Assembly (NCBI RefSeq): GCF_003054555.1
Contig: NZ_CP026304.1
Location: 1,054,001-1,118,000 of the forward strand
Length of the DNA stretch: 64,000 nt
Source: Streptomyces lunaelactis
GTDB taxonomy: Bacteria; Actinomycetota; Actinomycetes; Streptomycetales; Streptomycetaceae
Direction of reading: 5' to 3'
A program made the position numbers and the translations under genes. This document shows, piece after piece, positions 43,089 to 51,159 of this stretch. The notes beneath the pieces are model-generated. The model was not told the DNA's origin and did no database searches. It was given only the letters and a program-made list of their open reading frames with translations. The first letter of the stretch is position 1. Each line of letters opens with the position of its first letter.

Positions 43089-44615
43089 TCAGGAAGCGGC
43101 GAGGATGAGGTCGGAGGCCTTCTCGCCGACCATGATCGAAGGGGCGTTGGTGTTGCCGGAGGGCACCGACGGCATGATCGAGGCGTCCGCGACGCGCAGC
43201 CCTTCGACGCCGTGCACCCGCAGCTCGGGGTCGACGACGGCGAGCGAGTCCTGTCCCATCCGGCAGGTGCCGACCTGGTGGTGGTATGTGCCGACGGCCC
43301 GGCGAACGTAGGCGCGCAGGTCGTCGCGAGTACGTGCCTCGGGCCCCGGCGCCACCTCGGCCTTGCGCCAGGCGTCGAAAGCGGCCTGTCCGCCGATCTC
43401 GCGGCAGAGCTCCACGGCGTCGACCAGCGCTTCGAGGTCGTACCGCTCGGAGAGTACGTTCGGATCGAGCAGTGGCGCCTTCCGCGGATCGGCCGACGCA
43501 AGCCGCAGTGTGCCGCGCGAGAGCGGTCGTACGATGCCGGGGGCGATGGTGTAGCCGTGCTCCGGCACCGGATAGGACTCCGCCGGGTAGACCAGGTGCA
43601 GGAAGAGCGGCTGCAGATCGGGGCCCGGGCGGCGGGCGTCGGTGGAGGCGAACAACTGGCTCTCCAGCAGGTTGGCCTTGCCGGGCGGCAGCGGCCGGGA
43701 GGCCTCGTACACGTTGCTGACCAGCAGGTGGTCGTGCAGGTTCTCGCCAACGCCGGGCAGGTCCACGGTCACCTCGACGCCGACCTCGCGCAGGTGCTGC
43801 GCGGGGCCGATGCCGGAGAGCAGCAGCGTCTGCGCCGAGCCGATGACGCCGCCGCTGAGCACGACCTCGGCGGAGGCGTACGCCCGGTGCACGGCGCCGT
43901 CGGCTGCGTACTCGACGCCGACGGCCCGGCCGCCCTCCATCAGCACCCGGTGCACATGGGCTCCCGTCGTGACGGTCAGCGCCGGGTTGCCGAGCACCGG
44001 GGCGACGAAGCTCTGCCAGGCGCTCATCCGTCGGCCGTCGCGGATCGTGGCGTGGTTGAAGCCGACGCCGGTCATCCGCTCGCCGTTGAAGTCTTCGATG
44101 TGCTCGTGTCCGAGCGCAAGGGCGGCCTCCACGAACGCGGCGGCGGTGGGATGCGGCTCGGTGATCCGGCTGACCGGCAGCGGTCCGCCCTTGCCGTGCC
44201 AGGCGCTCTCGCCGTCAACGTGGTCTTCGGACCGTTTGAACAGCGGCAGAACGCTGTCCCAGTCCCAGCCGGGACAGCCCGCGTAGGCCCAGGCGTCGTA
44301 GTCGCTGCGGTGACCGCGGACGTAGATCATGCCGTTCAGAGAACTGGAGCCGCCCAAGACCTTGCCACGAGGCCAGTACAACGACCGGTTGTTCGCATGC
44401 CGCTGAGGCACTGTCATGAGCGCCCAGTCCAAGGGAGACTGGAGAAGCAGCGGCCAGCCCTGCGGGTTGTGCACGCGCTCGTCGTCGTCCGCCGATCCGG
44501 CCTCCACCACATGGACCGAGTGCCCGGCGTCCAGCAGCCTCCGAGCGATCACACTGCCCGCCGATCCGGCGCCCACCACGAGGTAGTCGTGCTCGAAACC
44601 TGTTCGCTGTGACAT
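43089..44615 (-). CDS. GMC-family FAD oxidoreductase
   Basis: The 508-residue alcohol oxidase/dehydrogenase family enzyme is like choline dehydrogenase or other GMC proteins. The FAD site is [20 protein letters not shown] (13-32), and GMC signature 1 is [20 protein letters not shown] near 84-103. The second signature near 255 reads [17 protein letters not shown]. The catalytic His is in [11 protein letters not shown] near 448-458, followed by [22 protein letters not shown] 44615 follows 'gtgaggagcgtaaggcg'. Substrate unknown; betaine synthesis is not supported because no aldehyde dehydrogenase is adjacent. Confidence 0.9.
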   Translation of the reverse strand: MSQRTGFEHDYLVVGAGSAGSVIARRLLDAGHSVHVVEAGSADDDERVHNPQGWPLLLQSPLDWALMTVPQRHANNRSLYWPRGKVLGGSSSLNGMIYVRGHRSDYDAWAYAGCPGWDWDSVLPLFKRSEDHVDGESAWHGKGGPLPVSRITEPHPTAAAFVEAALALGHEHIEDFNGERMTGVGFNHATIRDGRRMSAWQSFVAPVLGNPALTVTTGAHVHRVLMEGGRAVGVEYAADGAVHRAYASAEVVLSGGVIGSAQTLLLSGIGPAQHLREVGVEVTVDLPGVGENLHDHLLVSNVYEASRPLPPGKANLLESQLFASTDARRPGPDLQPLFLHLVYPAESYPVPEHGYTIAPGIVRPLSRGTLRLASADPRKAPLLDPNVLSERYDLEALVDAVELCREIGGQAAFDAWRKAEVAPGPEARTRDDLRAYVRRAVGTYHHQVGTCRMGQDSLAVVDPELRVHGVEGLRVADASIMPSVPSGNTNAPSIMVGEKASDLILAAS

Positions 44616-45098
44616 CGCCTTACGCTCCTCACTCCGTTGTTGCTTTGGCGGAAAGCTATGTTGGCGCGGTCAACACGGCCCTCCGCCGGGCGCACGGGCA
44701 GTCGCCATTGAGCGCACAGCGAGGGACGAGACCTATGACATGCACGTCCTGGGCGTCATCGACTATGCGGACGCTCCGTGGACCGCTGGACCCCTTCATC
44801 ACTCCGCGCCCAGTGGTGCGTTGATCAGCACCGTTGGGATACCGCACAGCTCGAACGCGCCGACAGCCGGCGACGCGCCCGTGAGGATGTGCACGGAGCT
44901 GCACCAAGGGGCTGGTCAGAGCGGCCGTCCCCAATACGGCACCTGCGGCACTCGGATGTGCTGCCGCACCCGTACGGGGTATGCGGCGCATCCACTGACG
45001 CCCCTACCTCATCGATGGATGCCCCGCCGGAACCGGCCTCTCACTTGCCCGACAATCCAACGGAAGGGGCAGTGGCAGGTCGGCTTCGACACGTGCTG
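44616..45098. other. Intergenic gap between GMC and quinone-reductase genes
   Basis: ORFs here lack ribosome sites and recognisable protein sequence. The GMC promoter presumably lies at its left side. I see no repeat or RNA gene. Confidence 0.5.
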
Positions 45099-46094
45099 CT
45101 ACTTCGAGGCCACCCGGACCACTGATTTGCCTGCCCCCGGGGCTGTCTGTTCGGCGACCATGCGGGGCACTTCGTCAAAGCCGTACACCCTGCCCACTGG
45201 CGTCGTGATCGCTCCATGCTTCGCGAGGCTCACCAGATGGTCCCACACGGCAGCCTCCGTTTCCGGGTCATCATTCGGGCTCGCGAGCACGCCAACCGCC
45301 GTATAGTTCCGCAGCAACATGTCCATCGAGTCGAGCGACAGGGCCGATCCGCTCGCGAGACCGATCACGGCGATACGCCCGTTGCGCGCAATGCTCTTCA
45401 CGGCTGTGGCCGCCGTGTCGCCACCGATCGGATCGTAGATCAGGTCGACGCCACATCCCTCCGTGATCTCGGTGATCCGGGCCGTCAAGTCGTCCGTGCG
45501 GTAGTTCACGACGTGATCCGCTCCATACCGCGCGCAGAACTCCAGCTTCTCCTGGCTTCCCGCGACCGCGATCACTGTCGTTCCCAACGCCTTGCCAAGC
45601 TGCAAGGCAGCGACGCCGCTGCTGCCCGCAGCGCCCAAAATGAGCAAAGTCTGTCCGGCCTCGACCGGGGCCCGCTCGACGAGGCCCGCGTACGCCGTGC
45701 GGAAACCGATCGGAAAGCCGCCGGCCTGCTCGTCCGTCATGCCCGCCGGGATGCGGATGGCCGACCCTTCGCGCACGTAAGCGTACTCGGCGTACCCGCC
45801 CCACCCCTCCAGGAATCCGGTTATGCCCGCCACCTGGTCGCCGATCGCGAACCGCGAGCCCGGCGGTACGGCGACGACCTCCCCTGCAGCTTCCTCTCCG
45901 AGGCCGAAGGGAGGTTCACCCAGCAGCGGAAAATGACCTGCGGTCATCATCGCATCGGGGAACCCCGCACCCGCCGTCCGTACGCGGATCAGCACCTGCC
46001 CGGGCGACGGCTCGCCCCAGGTCAACTCATGGAGCTCGACCGCATCCTTCGGCTCGCCGAACTTGACAACACGCCACGCATGACCGGAAAACAT
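45099..46094 (-). CDS. Zinc-less alcohol dehydrogenase/quinone oxidoreductase
   Basis: The 331-residue medium-chain reductase has a GroES-like N-terminal domain (about 28-110, GQVLIRVRTAGAGFPDAMMT) and a Rossmann NADPH domain with AGSSGVAALQLGKALGTTVI near 152-171. The zinc ligands of alcohol dehydrogenases are absent, so it belongs to the quinone oxidoreductase (QOR) type. It would reduce quinones or enones. ATG 46094 is preceded by 'gaaagggacgaa'. The ORF extends 20 codons further, but that part lacks a ribosome site. It is not obviously in an operon. Confidence 0.9.
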   Translation of the reverse strand: MFSGHAWRVVKFGEPKDAVELHELTWGEPSPGQVLIRVRTAGAGFPDAMMTAGHFPLLGEPPFGLGEEAAGEVVAVPPGSRFAIGDQVAGITGFLEGWGGYAEYAYVREGSAIRIPAGMTDEQAGGFPIGFRTAYAGLVERAPVEAGQTLLILGAAGSSGVAALQLGKALGTTVIAVAGSQEKLEFCARYGADHVVNYRTDDLTARITEITEGCGVDLIYDPIGGDTAATAVKSIARNGRIAVIGLASGSALSLDSMDMLLRNYTAVGVLASPNDDPETEAAVWDHLVSLAKHGAITTPVGRVYGFDEVPRMVAEQTAPGAGKSVVRVASK

Positions 46095-46399
46095 TTCGTC
46101 CCTTTCGTACTGATTTTGTAACGCTCTTAACCACGAGATGCTGACGAGGTTCACTGAATGGGCGGTGGCGCGACCGCCGCGTGAGGTGACGCCAGGGGGC
46201 CGTTTTCACTCCGACAGCCCTTGCCGGTCCGAGCCCGCCCGACGGTGTTGGGTGCCGTCAGGCTCATCAGCGATCCGGTAGTCACGCCGGGTCGGCCCGA
46301 CCCGGCGTGACTGGGTAAATGACCGCGCCACTGCAGTCGGTACGCTCGGAAGTTGCTTTCACAAGCTGGGAACTCGCAAGCCACCCAACCGAAGTGGGT

Positions 46400-46545
46400 A
46401 CCTGGGCCGCAAGCGGCTGATGCACCCCGAGATCACGATTGTCTGGGCCGACTCCGGCTAAGCCGGACAGCTCGTGTGGGCGAGGAAGTCCTGAACCTCA
46501 CCCTCAAGACCGTCAGCCGACCGAAGGACGCAAGAGCGGTCAGCA
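46400..46545 (+). mobile_element. IS5-family transposase remnant
   Basis: GRKRLMHPEITIVWADSG, followed by a stop where Tyr is expected, then AGQLV and, in another frame, LNLTLKTVSRPKDA. This is the central part of an IS5-type transposase (compare ITIVWADSGYAGQLV). It is frameshifted and lacks ends. The rest of 46095-46675 shows no gene. Confidence 0.6.
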
Positions 46546-46675
46546 GAGAACTGCAAACTGACACTCACTCACCCGAGGTGCCAGGAACCGGCCCGGTCCC
46601 CGCCGCACCGGTGTCGACTGCGGAGGCAGCCTGAGCCACACGCGCCGGAAACCGAGCCCCCAGAGCCGGCGCAGC

Positions 46676-47410
46676 CTACTCGACCGCAGCCCAGAAGCCT
46701 TCGAGAGCGGACACGGTCTTCCCGGTGTCGTCATACATCCACCAGTGGCTGAGTCCGTCAAGGACCTCAGGGCGGGCACCGAGCCGACCGGCTACCTGCC
46801 GGGAAAGACTTTCATCATCAACCTGGTCACCGGTCGGCAGCAGAACCATCCCAGGGGCAGACGTCGGCGCCTGCGCCAGTGCACCCCAGTCAGCGGAGAC
46901 GTTGGGCGCGGCCGAACGGTAGAGGCCGAGGATGCACTGACTCATGACGTCGTCGTGGGCGGCGACCATTTCGGCAGCGGCCTTCGTGGGAACACCACCA
47001 CGGGCCATCAGAGTCCCCGCCTCCTTAGGGCTGGACTGCCGCCGCCGCAGCGTCTCCTCACCCTCATCAGGATTGATCAGCGTCGCCGCCCACGGGTGCC
47101 ACGCGTAGTCCGGATGAAACACGCTGCCCACGTCACAGATCCAGCTCCTCAGCCGTACCTCGCCGACGGTGGCCAGCCGCAGGGTGAGCAACGCACCCCA
47201 ATCGTGGCCGATCAGGTCAATGGGGCCCTGGATTTTCTTCAGTTCGTCCGTCAGCCACGAGGCGTACTGATCCTTGGTGGGAGTGAAGCCCGCAGGCAGA
47301 CCGGTACCGAAGCCAGGCAGCGGAAGCGCCACCGAAGGGGCTCCCAGCTCGTCCCGTAAGCCATCCCAGACAACGGCGGTCTCCGGGACCCCGTGAACGA
47401 ACACGCGCAT
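46676..47410 (-). CDS. Alpha/beta-fold hydrolase (epoxide hydrolase/dehalogenase-like)
   Basis: The 244-residue hydrolase has the nucleophile elbow GHDWG near residue 70, where the nucleophile is Asp rather than Ser, as in haloalkane dehalogenases and epoxide hydrolases. The oxyanion stretch HGVPE is at the N-terminus and the catalytic His is in LSHWWMYDD near 220. It is small for the family (usually 280-310), with a short cap. ATG 47410 is the start, preceded by GAAGG. It carries the same leader module as the aldo/keto reductase at 19617, so the two may be co-regulated. Confidence 0.85.
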   Translation of the reverse strand: MRVFVHGVPETAVVWDGLRDELGAPSVALPLPGFGTGLPAGFTPTKDQYASWLTDELKKIQGPIDLIGHDWGALLTLRLATVGEVRLRSWICDVGSVFHPDYAWHPWAATLINPDEGEETLRRRQSSPKEAGTLMARGGVPTKAAAEMVAAHDDVMSQCILGLYRSAAPNVSADWGALAQAPTSAPGMVLLPTGDQVDDESLSRQVAGRLGARPEVLDGLSHWWMYDDTGKTVSALEGFWAAVE

Positions 47411-47565
47411 GACCTTCTGCCTTCCGATGGTCCGTGCTTTGGTCGTGGACGGCGCTGCGGCCGTTCGCACGCTGCCTGCCACGCTATGTGTGGACGGCCG
47501 GGCAAACCATGATCAAGCGTCCGGAGAACCTGCGCATTCGTCCGAGGCGGCCGGAGGACGCAAGG
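47411..47565 (-). promoter_or_regulatory. Conserved leader/promoter module, copy 3
   Basis: Read on the minus strand it has 'gccgcctcggacga', 'gttctccggacgcttgatca' and the block 'cgccgtccacgaccaaagca', and ends at the hydrolase ATG with GGAAGGCAGAAGG. It aligns with copies at 9610 and 19478 over the full length. The opposite strand begins an ORF MIKRPENLRIRPRRP that is also conserved in all three copies. Confidence 0.65.
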
Positions 47566-47839
47566 AAACCGAGGGCCAACCGCCCGGTCTCGCGATCTCT
47601 GCTGCGGGCGGGGCGTTGCGGTAGTGCGCCGGCGAGAGGCCGCAGCCCAGATGTGCAGCAGTTCTTCCAGCAGGCCCAGGCGATGCAGCGCGAATTTGTT
47701 CAACGCGCAGCAGGAGCTGACCCGCCGACCCGCCCGACAGCGAGGGCCTCGCCGAACTGGTGCTACGCGGCCCTTCGCGAAGCCACCCAGTCGGCCCAGG
47801 AGTTGGCCCAGCAGAACTGCTGCCGACCATCGGCAATGC

Positions 47840-48240
47840 ACGGGGCATGGCACGGCCCTTGGTGCTGGGGAGAAGCTGGAGTCCGCGCTGGAGGGCGAGG
47901 GTTGGGCGACTCGAACGGTGGAACTGCCCAGTGCTGTGAGGTCGGACGCCCCGACCGCAGAACTGCTCGAAGGGCGTCTACCCGCCTTTGGAGAAAAGTG
48001 ATACGCAGCTCTACGCCGATGTGTCCGAGGAGGAGACCGTGCGAGCGGTCCGGCAGCTCGTGCCGCAAAGTGTGAGATCGATGAGCGACCGGGTGACAAA
48101 GGCGGGGTGGCGAACCATCCCCTCCACCTACATCATCTGCGAGCAGGACCAGGCTCTGCCGCCGGAGGAACAGGAGCAGCTCGCTGCCCGGGCGAATGGC
48201 GTCCACCGCCTGCAGAGCAGCCACTCGCCGTTCCTCCCTC
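47840..48240 (+). pseudogene. Decayed alpha/beta hydrolase
   Basis: HGAWHGPWCWG begins a typical Ser-hydrolase N-terminus and EKLESALEGEGWATRTVELP continues it in another frame. After DAPTAELLEGRLPAFGEK the middle of the gene, including the nucleophile elbow, is missing. DTQLYADVSEEETVRAVRQL and AGWRTIPSTYIICEQDQALP resume at the C-terminus, with the His motif SSHSPFL. A frameshift and an internal deletion inactivate it. Confidence 0.7.
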
Positions 48241-48575
48241 CGCCCACTCGCGCATCCCGCCGCTCACGTCCACGGCATCGACGCCGCCCGCTGTCAGCAG
48301 TGCGGCGGCCTGCCGGGACCGGTTGCCCGAGCGGCAGATGACGATCAGTCGTTGCCCTCGGTCCCCGGGAGGCAGTGGCGCGCCATCGGATAGTTCGGTG
48401 AGGGAACGGTGTACGGCTCCGGGCGCGTGCCCGCGCTCCATTCGTCGAGTTCCCGGACGTCCAGCAGGACGGACGTGTCGACGCGGCGGGCAGCTTCGTC
48501 CTCACGGCCGTGGCCGATGCGTTCGGCCGCTTCCTCTACGGTGATCCGGTCTGTGCCGGAACCGGATGTCTTCAT
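48133..48575 (-). pseudogene. Rhodanese-domain protein, frameshifted
   Basis: From ATG 48575 the reading is a small protein with ITVEEAAERIG and SVLLDVRELDEWSAG. The next residues of a rhodanese, HAPGAVHRSLTELS, appear only after a -1 shift in 'gcgcgggcac' near 48430. Beyond it the active-site loop VICRSGNRSRQAAALL and GGMREWAEGG are intact. One missing G explains the break, so it may be a sequencing error. A functional product of about 145 residues would be a single-domain sulfurtransferase. Confidence 0.65.
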
Positions 48576-48677
48576 GGGCGGTCCAAGTATCTTGTGCAGT
48601 GGTGGGTTGATCCGGCCTGGGTGGGTTCAGGCGGTACGGAGGGTGAGTCCGGCCGTGTCGGCGGCGGCGAAGGAGTC

Positions 48678-48790
48678 GTCCACCGCGACTATTCCAAGCG
48701 CACCATCAAGAACATCACCAGCGGCATGATGAACCGGCTCGGACTGCGCAACCGCGCCCACGCGGTCCGCCTTCGCACTGCGCTCCGGGA
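48678..48790 (+). pseudogene. C-terminal fragment of a LuxR regulator (third copy)
   Basis: YSKRTIKNITSGMMNRLGLR, then NRAHAVRLRTALRD corresponds to the recognition helix and end of the HTH in the intact regulator at 27654. No receiver sequence precedes it. Positions 48576-48677 hold nothing recognisable. Confidence 0.7.
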
Positions 48791-48799
48791 CCCGGCGAG

Positions 48800-49066
48800 G
48801 ACGCGCCCGCGCCTGCGCCACCGTACGCGAGGGAAGGATTCCAGGTCCTGTCGGGCAGGGTCCGGCACGGCCGGGCCACCTGACGCACCGTGACTCCTAG
48901 GGTCGTGGCTGCGCAGCGGCTCAGGACCTTGGGTCACCGTGGACCGCACCAGCACCCCTGCGAACCGGAGGCATGTCGCCGCGTCGGCCGGGTACACCAC
49001 GCGCGGCGTGCCCCGGCACCGGGGAGGGCTTGGGCTGCGTCCGAACGAAGAGTGGAGCAGACGCAC
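48800..49066. repeat. Non-coding part of the duplicated lectin locus, copy B
   Basis: It aligns with 31925-32329 (shared blocks such as 'cgtacgcgagggaag' and 'gaagagtggagcag'), with a deletion of about 150 bp relative to copy A. It presumably carries the lectin promoter. Confidence 0.7.
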
Positions 49067-50260
49067 ATGGAACGCACACCAGCCCCGGCAGTCAGGGGCG
49101 GGGAACCCGACGCGGACACGTGCGGCAACGCCGCAGAGCCGCAGGAACCGTCGACCACGCGAACTGGCGGGCGCGACGAGAGCGAAGCGCTCTGGGAGAG
49201 GCCTCTGCCCTGGCAGGCGGGCCCCGACCGCGGTTCCGAACCCGCCGCCCGGGCGGAGTCGGCCCCGGATGCCGCGGGAGACCAGTCCGCCGGACAGGTC
49301 TCCCGGCAGCGCGACGCGGGCGCGGAGCACGGCACCGTCCCGGCGCAGCAGCTTGCCGGGGGGCGCCTGGAGGGCGGAGAAGGACGGCTGGCCAGGCTGC
49401 TGGCCCGGGGCGGCTCGCAGAGCTACGGCAGACCCGCGGAACCGGGGGGTGCCCCGGCGCCGGACGTCGTGCCTGACGCAGGTGAGCCGGAGCGGGACGC
49501 CCGGATCTCCGGGGCCGTGGTCGCCGTCTGCGTACTGGTGGTCTTCGGGCTGACCGTCGGGGCGTTTCTGGCTTTCCCCGGCGAGAGCGGGGAACAGGTT
49601 CGCGCCGTGAACCCGGCCACGCCATCGGCCGACGACATGGCCACCGAGGAGGGGATGTCGGGCGGGTCGCCGTCCGCCACGAGCCGCCCTACGCCCGGCA
49701 GGTCCGGGGCGACGAGCCGGGGGCAGGGGCCCGCCGTGGCGAGCGGCACGGCTTCCGCCCCGACCCCCGGAGGGAAAGACGCTGCCGCCTCCGACTCGCC
49801 GGAGGCCGTGACGGGAGCGACAGCCAAACCGGGGACGGCCAAACCGGGTAAGGCCGCCACCACGCCGTCCACCGCGGTCGGCCGCATGATCGTCGGCTAC
49901 GGGTCGTCGCGGTGCGTCGAGGTGACCGCGCACGACGACACGGACGGCTCCCCGTTGCGGCTCTGGGACTGCGACGGCGACGCCTGGCAGAAGTGGGCGT
50001 TCCGGTCGGACGGCAGCGTCCGTTCGATGGGCCTGTGCATGGACATCGCGAACGCCTCGACCGCGAACGGCGCCACGATCCAGCTGGCCCGCTGCAACGG
50101 CGGATGGGCCCAGCGGTTCACCGTCGACAGCACACACGGTCTGGTCAACGCCCAGGCCGGGAAGTGTGTCGACGTCACTGACTCGGCCACCGGCAATGGA
50201 GCACGACTGCAGCTGTGGGACTGCGCGGGTACCTCCAACCAGAAGTGGTACCTGCGCTGA
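49067..50260 (+). CDS. Membrane-anchored ricin-B lectin, copy B
   Basis: The 397-residue paralogue of the protein at 32330 has a charged N-terminal part, a single transmembrane helix (about 147-168, VVAVCVLVVFGLTVGAFLAF), a low-complexity Pro/Thr/Ala linker and a C-terminal ricin-type beta-trefoil with repeats LWDCDGDAWQKW and LWDCAGTSNQKW. The trefoil is nearly identical between copies, whereas the linker has diverged, so selection acts on the lectin. No enzyme domain is attached. ATG 49067 follows GGAG. Confidence 0.87.
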   Translation: MERTPAPAVRGGEPDADTCGNAAEPQEPSTTRTGGRDESEALWERPLPWQAGPDRGSEPAARAESAPDAAGDQSAGQVSRQRDAGAEHGTVPAQQLAGGRLEGGEGRLARLLARGGSQSYGRPAEPGGAPAPDVVPDAGEPERDARISGAVVAVCVLVVFGLTVGAFLAFPGESGEQVRAVNPATPSADDMATEEGMSGGSPSATSRPTPGRSGATSRGQGPAVASGTASAPTPGGKDAAASDSPEAVTGATAKPGTAKPGKAATTPSTAVGRMIVGYGSSRCVEVTAHDDTDGSPLRLWDCDGDAWQKWAFRSDGSVRSMGLCMDIANASTANGATIQLARCNGGWAQRFTVDSTHGLVNAQAGKCVDVTDSATGNGARLQLWDCAGTSNQKWYLR

Positions 50261-50419
50261 GGCGACATCAGGCCGGAGCGTCATAAGACCGTGTCCCATG
50301 CGGTGAGTCGGACGAGTCGCTTGCAGCAGCACAGAGCGGACGCGGTCCTGCTGCTCACCGTCGCGGTCGCGGTCGCACCGGACATGCGATTGGTTGCCGG
50401 GGTCGCATGGTCCGCCCGC

Positions 50420-50612
50420 TGTGGGGACCGACCGGCGCGGCCCAGCGGCTGAAGGAGGGCGAGGCGTCCGCCCCGCGGAGGACGGCATCGTCCCGACCGA
50501 CGGCGCCCTGGTTTCCTTCCTGCTGGAGCAGCCCTCCCCCAGCACGTCGTCGGCACCACGTACTTCGCCGCGGCCGACGCGGGCGAACTGCGACTGGCCA
50601 GGACCCCGACGT
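50420..50612 (+). other. Unassigned coding-like fragment
   Basis: The plus strand can be read as EDGIVPTDGALVSFLLEQPS, then HVVGTTYFAAADAGELRLAR with one frame change. It looks protein-like and lies just before a terminator, but I do not recognise the family. Probably the end of a lost gene. Confidence 0.3.
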
Positions 50613-50644
50613 CCTACCGGACCTGCTCCGCCAGGTCCGGTAGG
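50613..50644 (+). terminator. Terminator between lectin and DUF6924 genes
   Basis: CCTACCGGACCTG (50613-50625) pairs perfectly with CAGGTCCGGTAGG (50632-50644); the loop is 6 nt and TTT follows. It lies between convergent units and may end both. Confidence 0.85.
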
Positions 50645-50696
50645 TTTCACGGCGGCCGCGCGGAAGCGGCGGGCGCCGCCGCGCAGAGCGCCGCGA

Positions 50697-51098
50697 TCAG
50701 AAGCCCCTGAAGACACCGTCCTCATCGGCGCCGTCGACGAATTCCGACCAGTCCATGTTCGCGATAGAGATGTTGTTCTCGATCGACGCCAATTCCTTGG
50801 CGATGACTCGCAGTTCACCGCCGTCGCTTTCGCTCTTCAGGATGACGAGCAGCGGCATCCCGGGTTCGGTGAGGGCGGTCGTGTCGGCCACGATCAGGAG
50901 CTCTCCGTCAGCGGCCAGCGATGTGACCTGCTCGGACGTCAGATCCCGGTAGGCGGGGTCGTCCACGATGTCCACGTACGCAAGGAAATCCTCCTCCTGT
51001 GGCGTCGCGACCGCCGTCTGCAGGGCTTCCCAAGCCGCCTGGTCGGAGAAGTCGGTGCGGATCAGCAGGGTGGCTTCTGCCTGGGGCAGGCTCTTCAT
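50697..51098 (-). CDS. DUF6924 protein, candidate immunity protein
   Basis: The 133-residue acidic protein starts MKSLPQAEATLLIRTDFSDQ and contains LLIVADTTALTEPGMPLLVI and NMDWSEFVDGADEDGVFRGF. It matches a Streptomyces family of unknown function (DUF6924). ATG 51098 has AAAGGAGG upstream, a strong site. It lies 61 bp after the giant secreted protein on the same strand, as small acidic immunity genes do after polymorphic toxins. That role is inference from position only. The larger ORF to 51287 is a poor extension. Confidence 0.75.
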   Translation of the reverse strand: MKSLPQAEATLLIRTDFSDQAAWEALQTAVATPQEEDFLAYVDIVDDPAYRDLTSEQVTSLAADGELLIVADTTALTEPGMPLLVILKSESDGGELRVIAKELASIENNISIANMDWSEFVDGADEDGVFRGF

Positions 51099-51159
51099 AG
51101 GTGGGCCTCCTTTGTGAGGGTGGGCAGTCTCGGAACGCGTCGGCTGAACCCGGCGCGGC

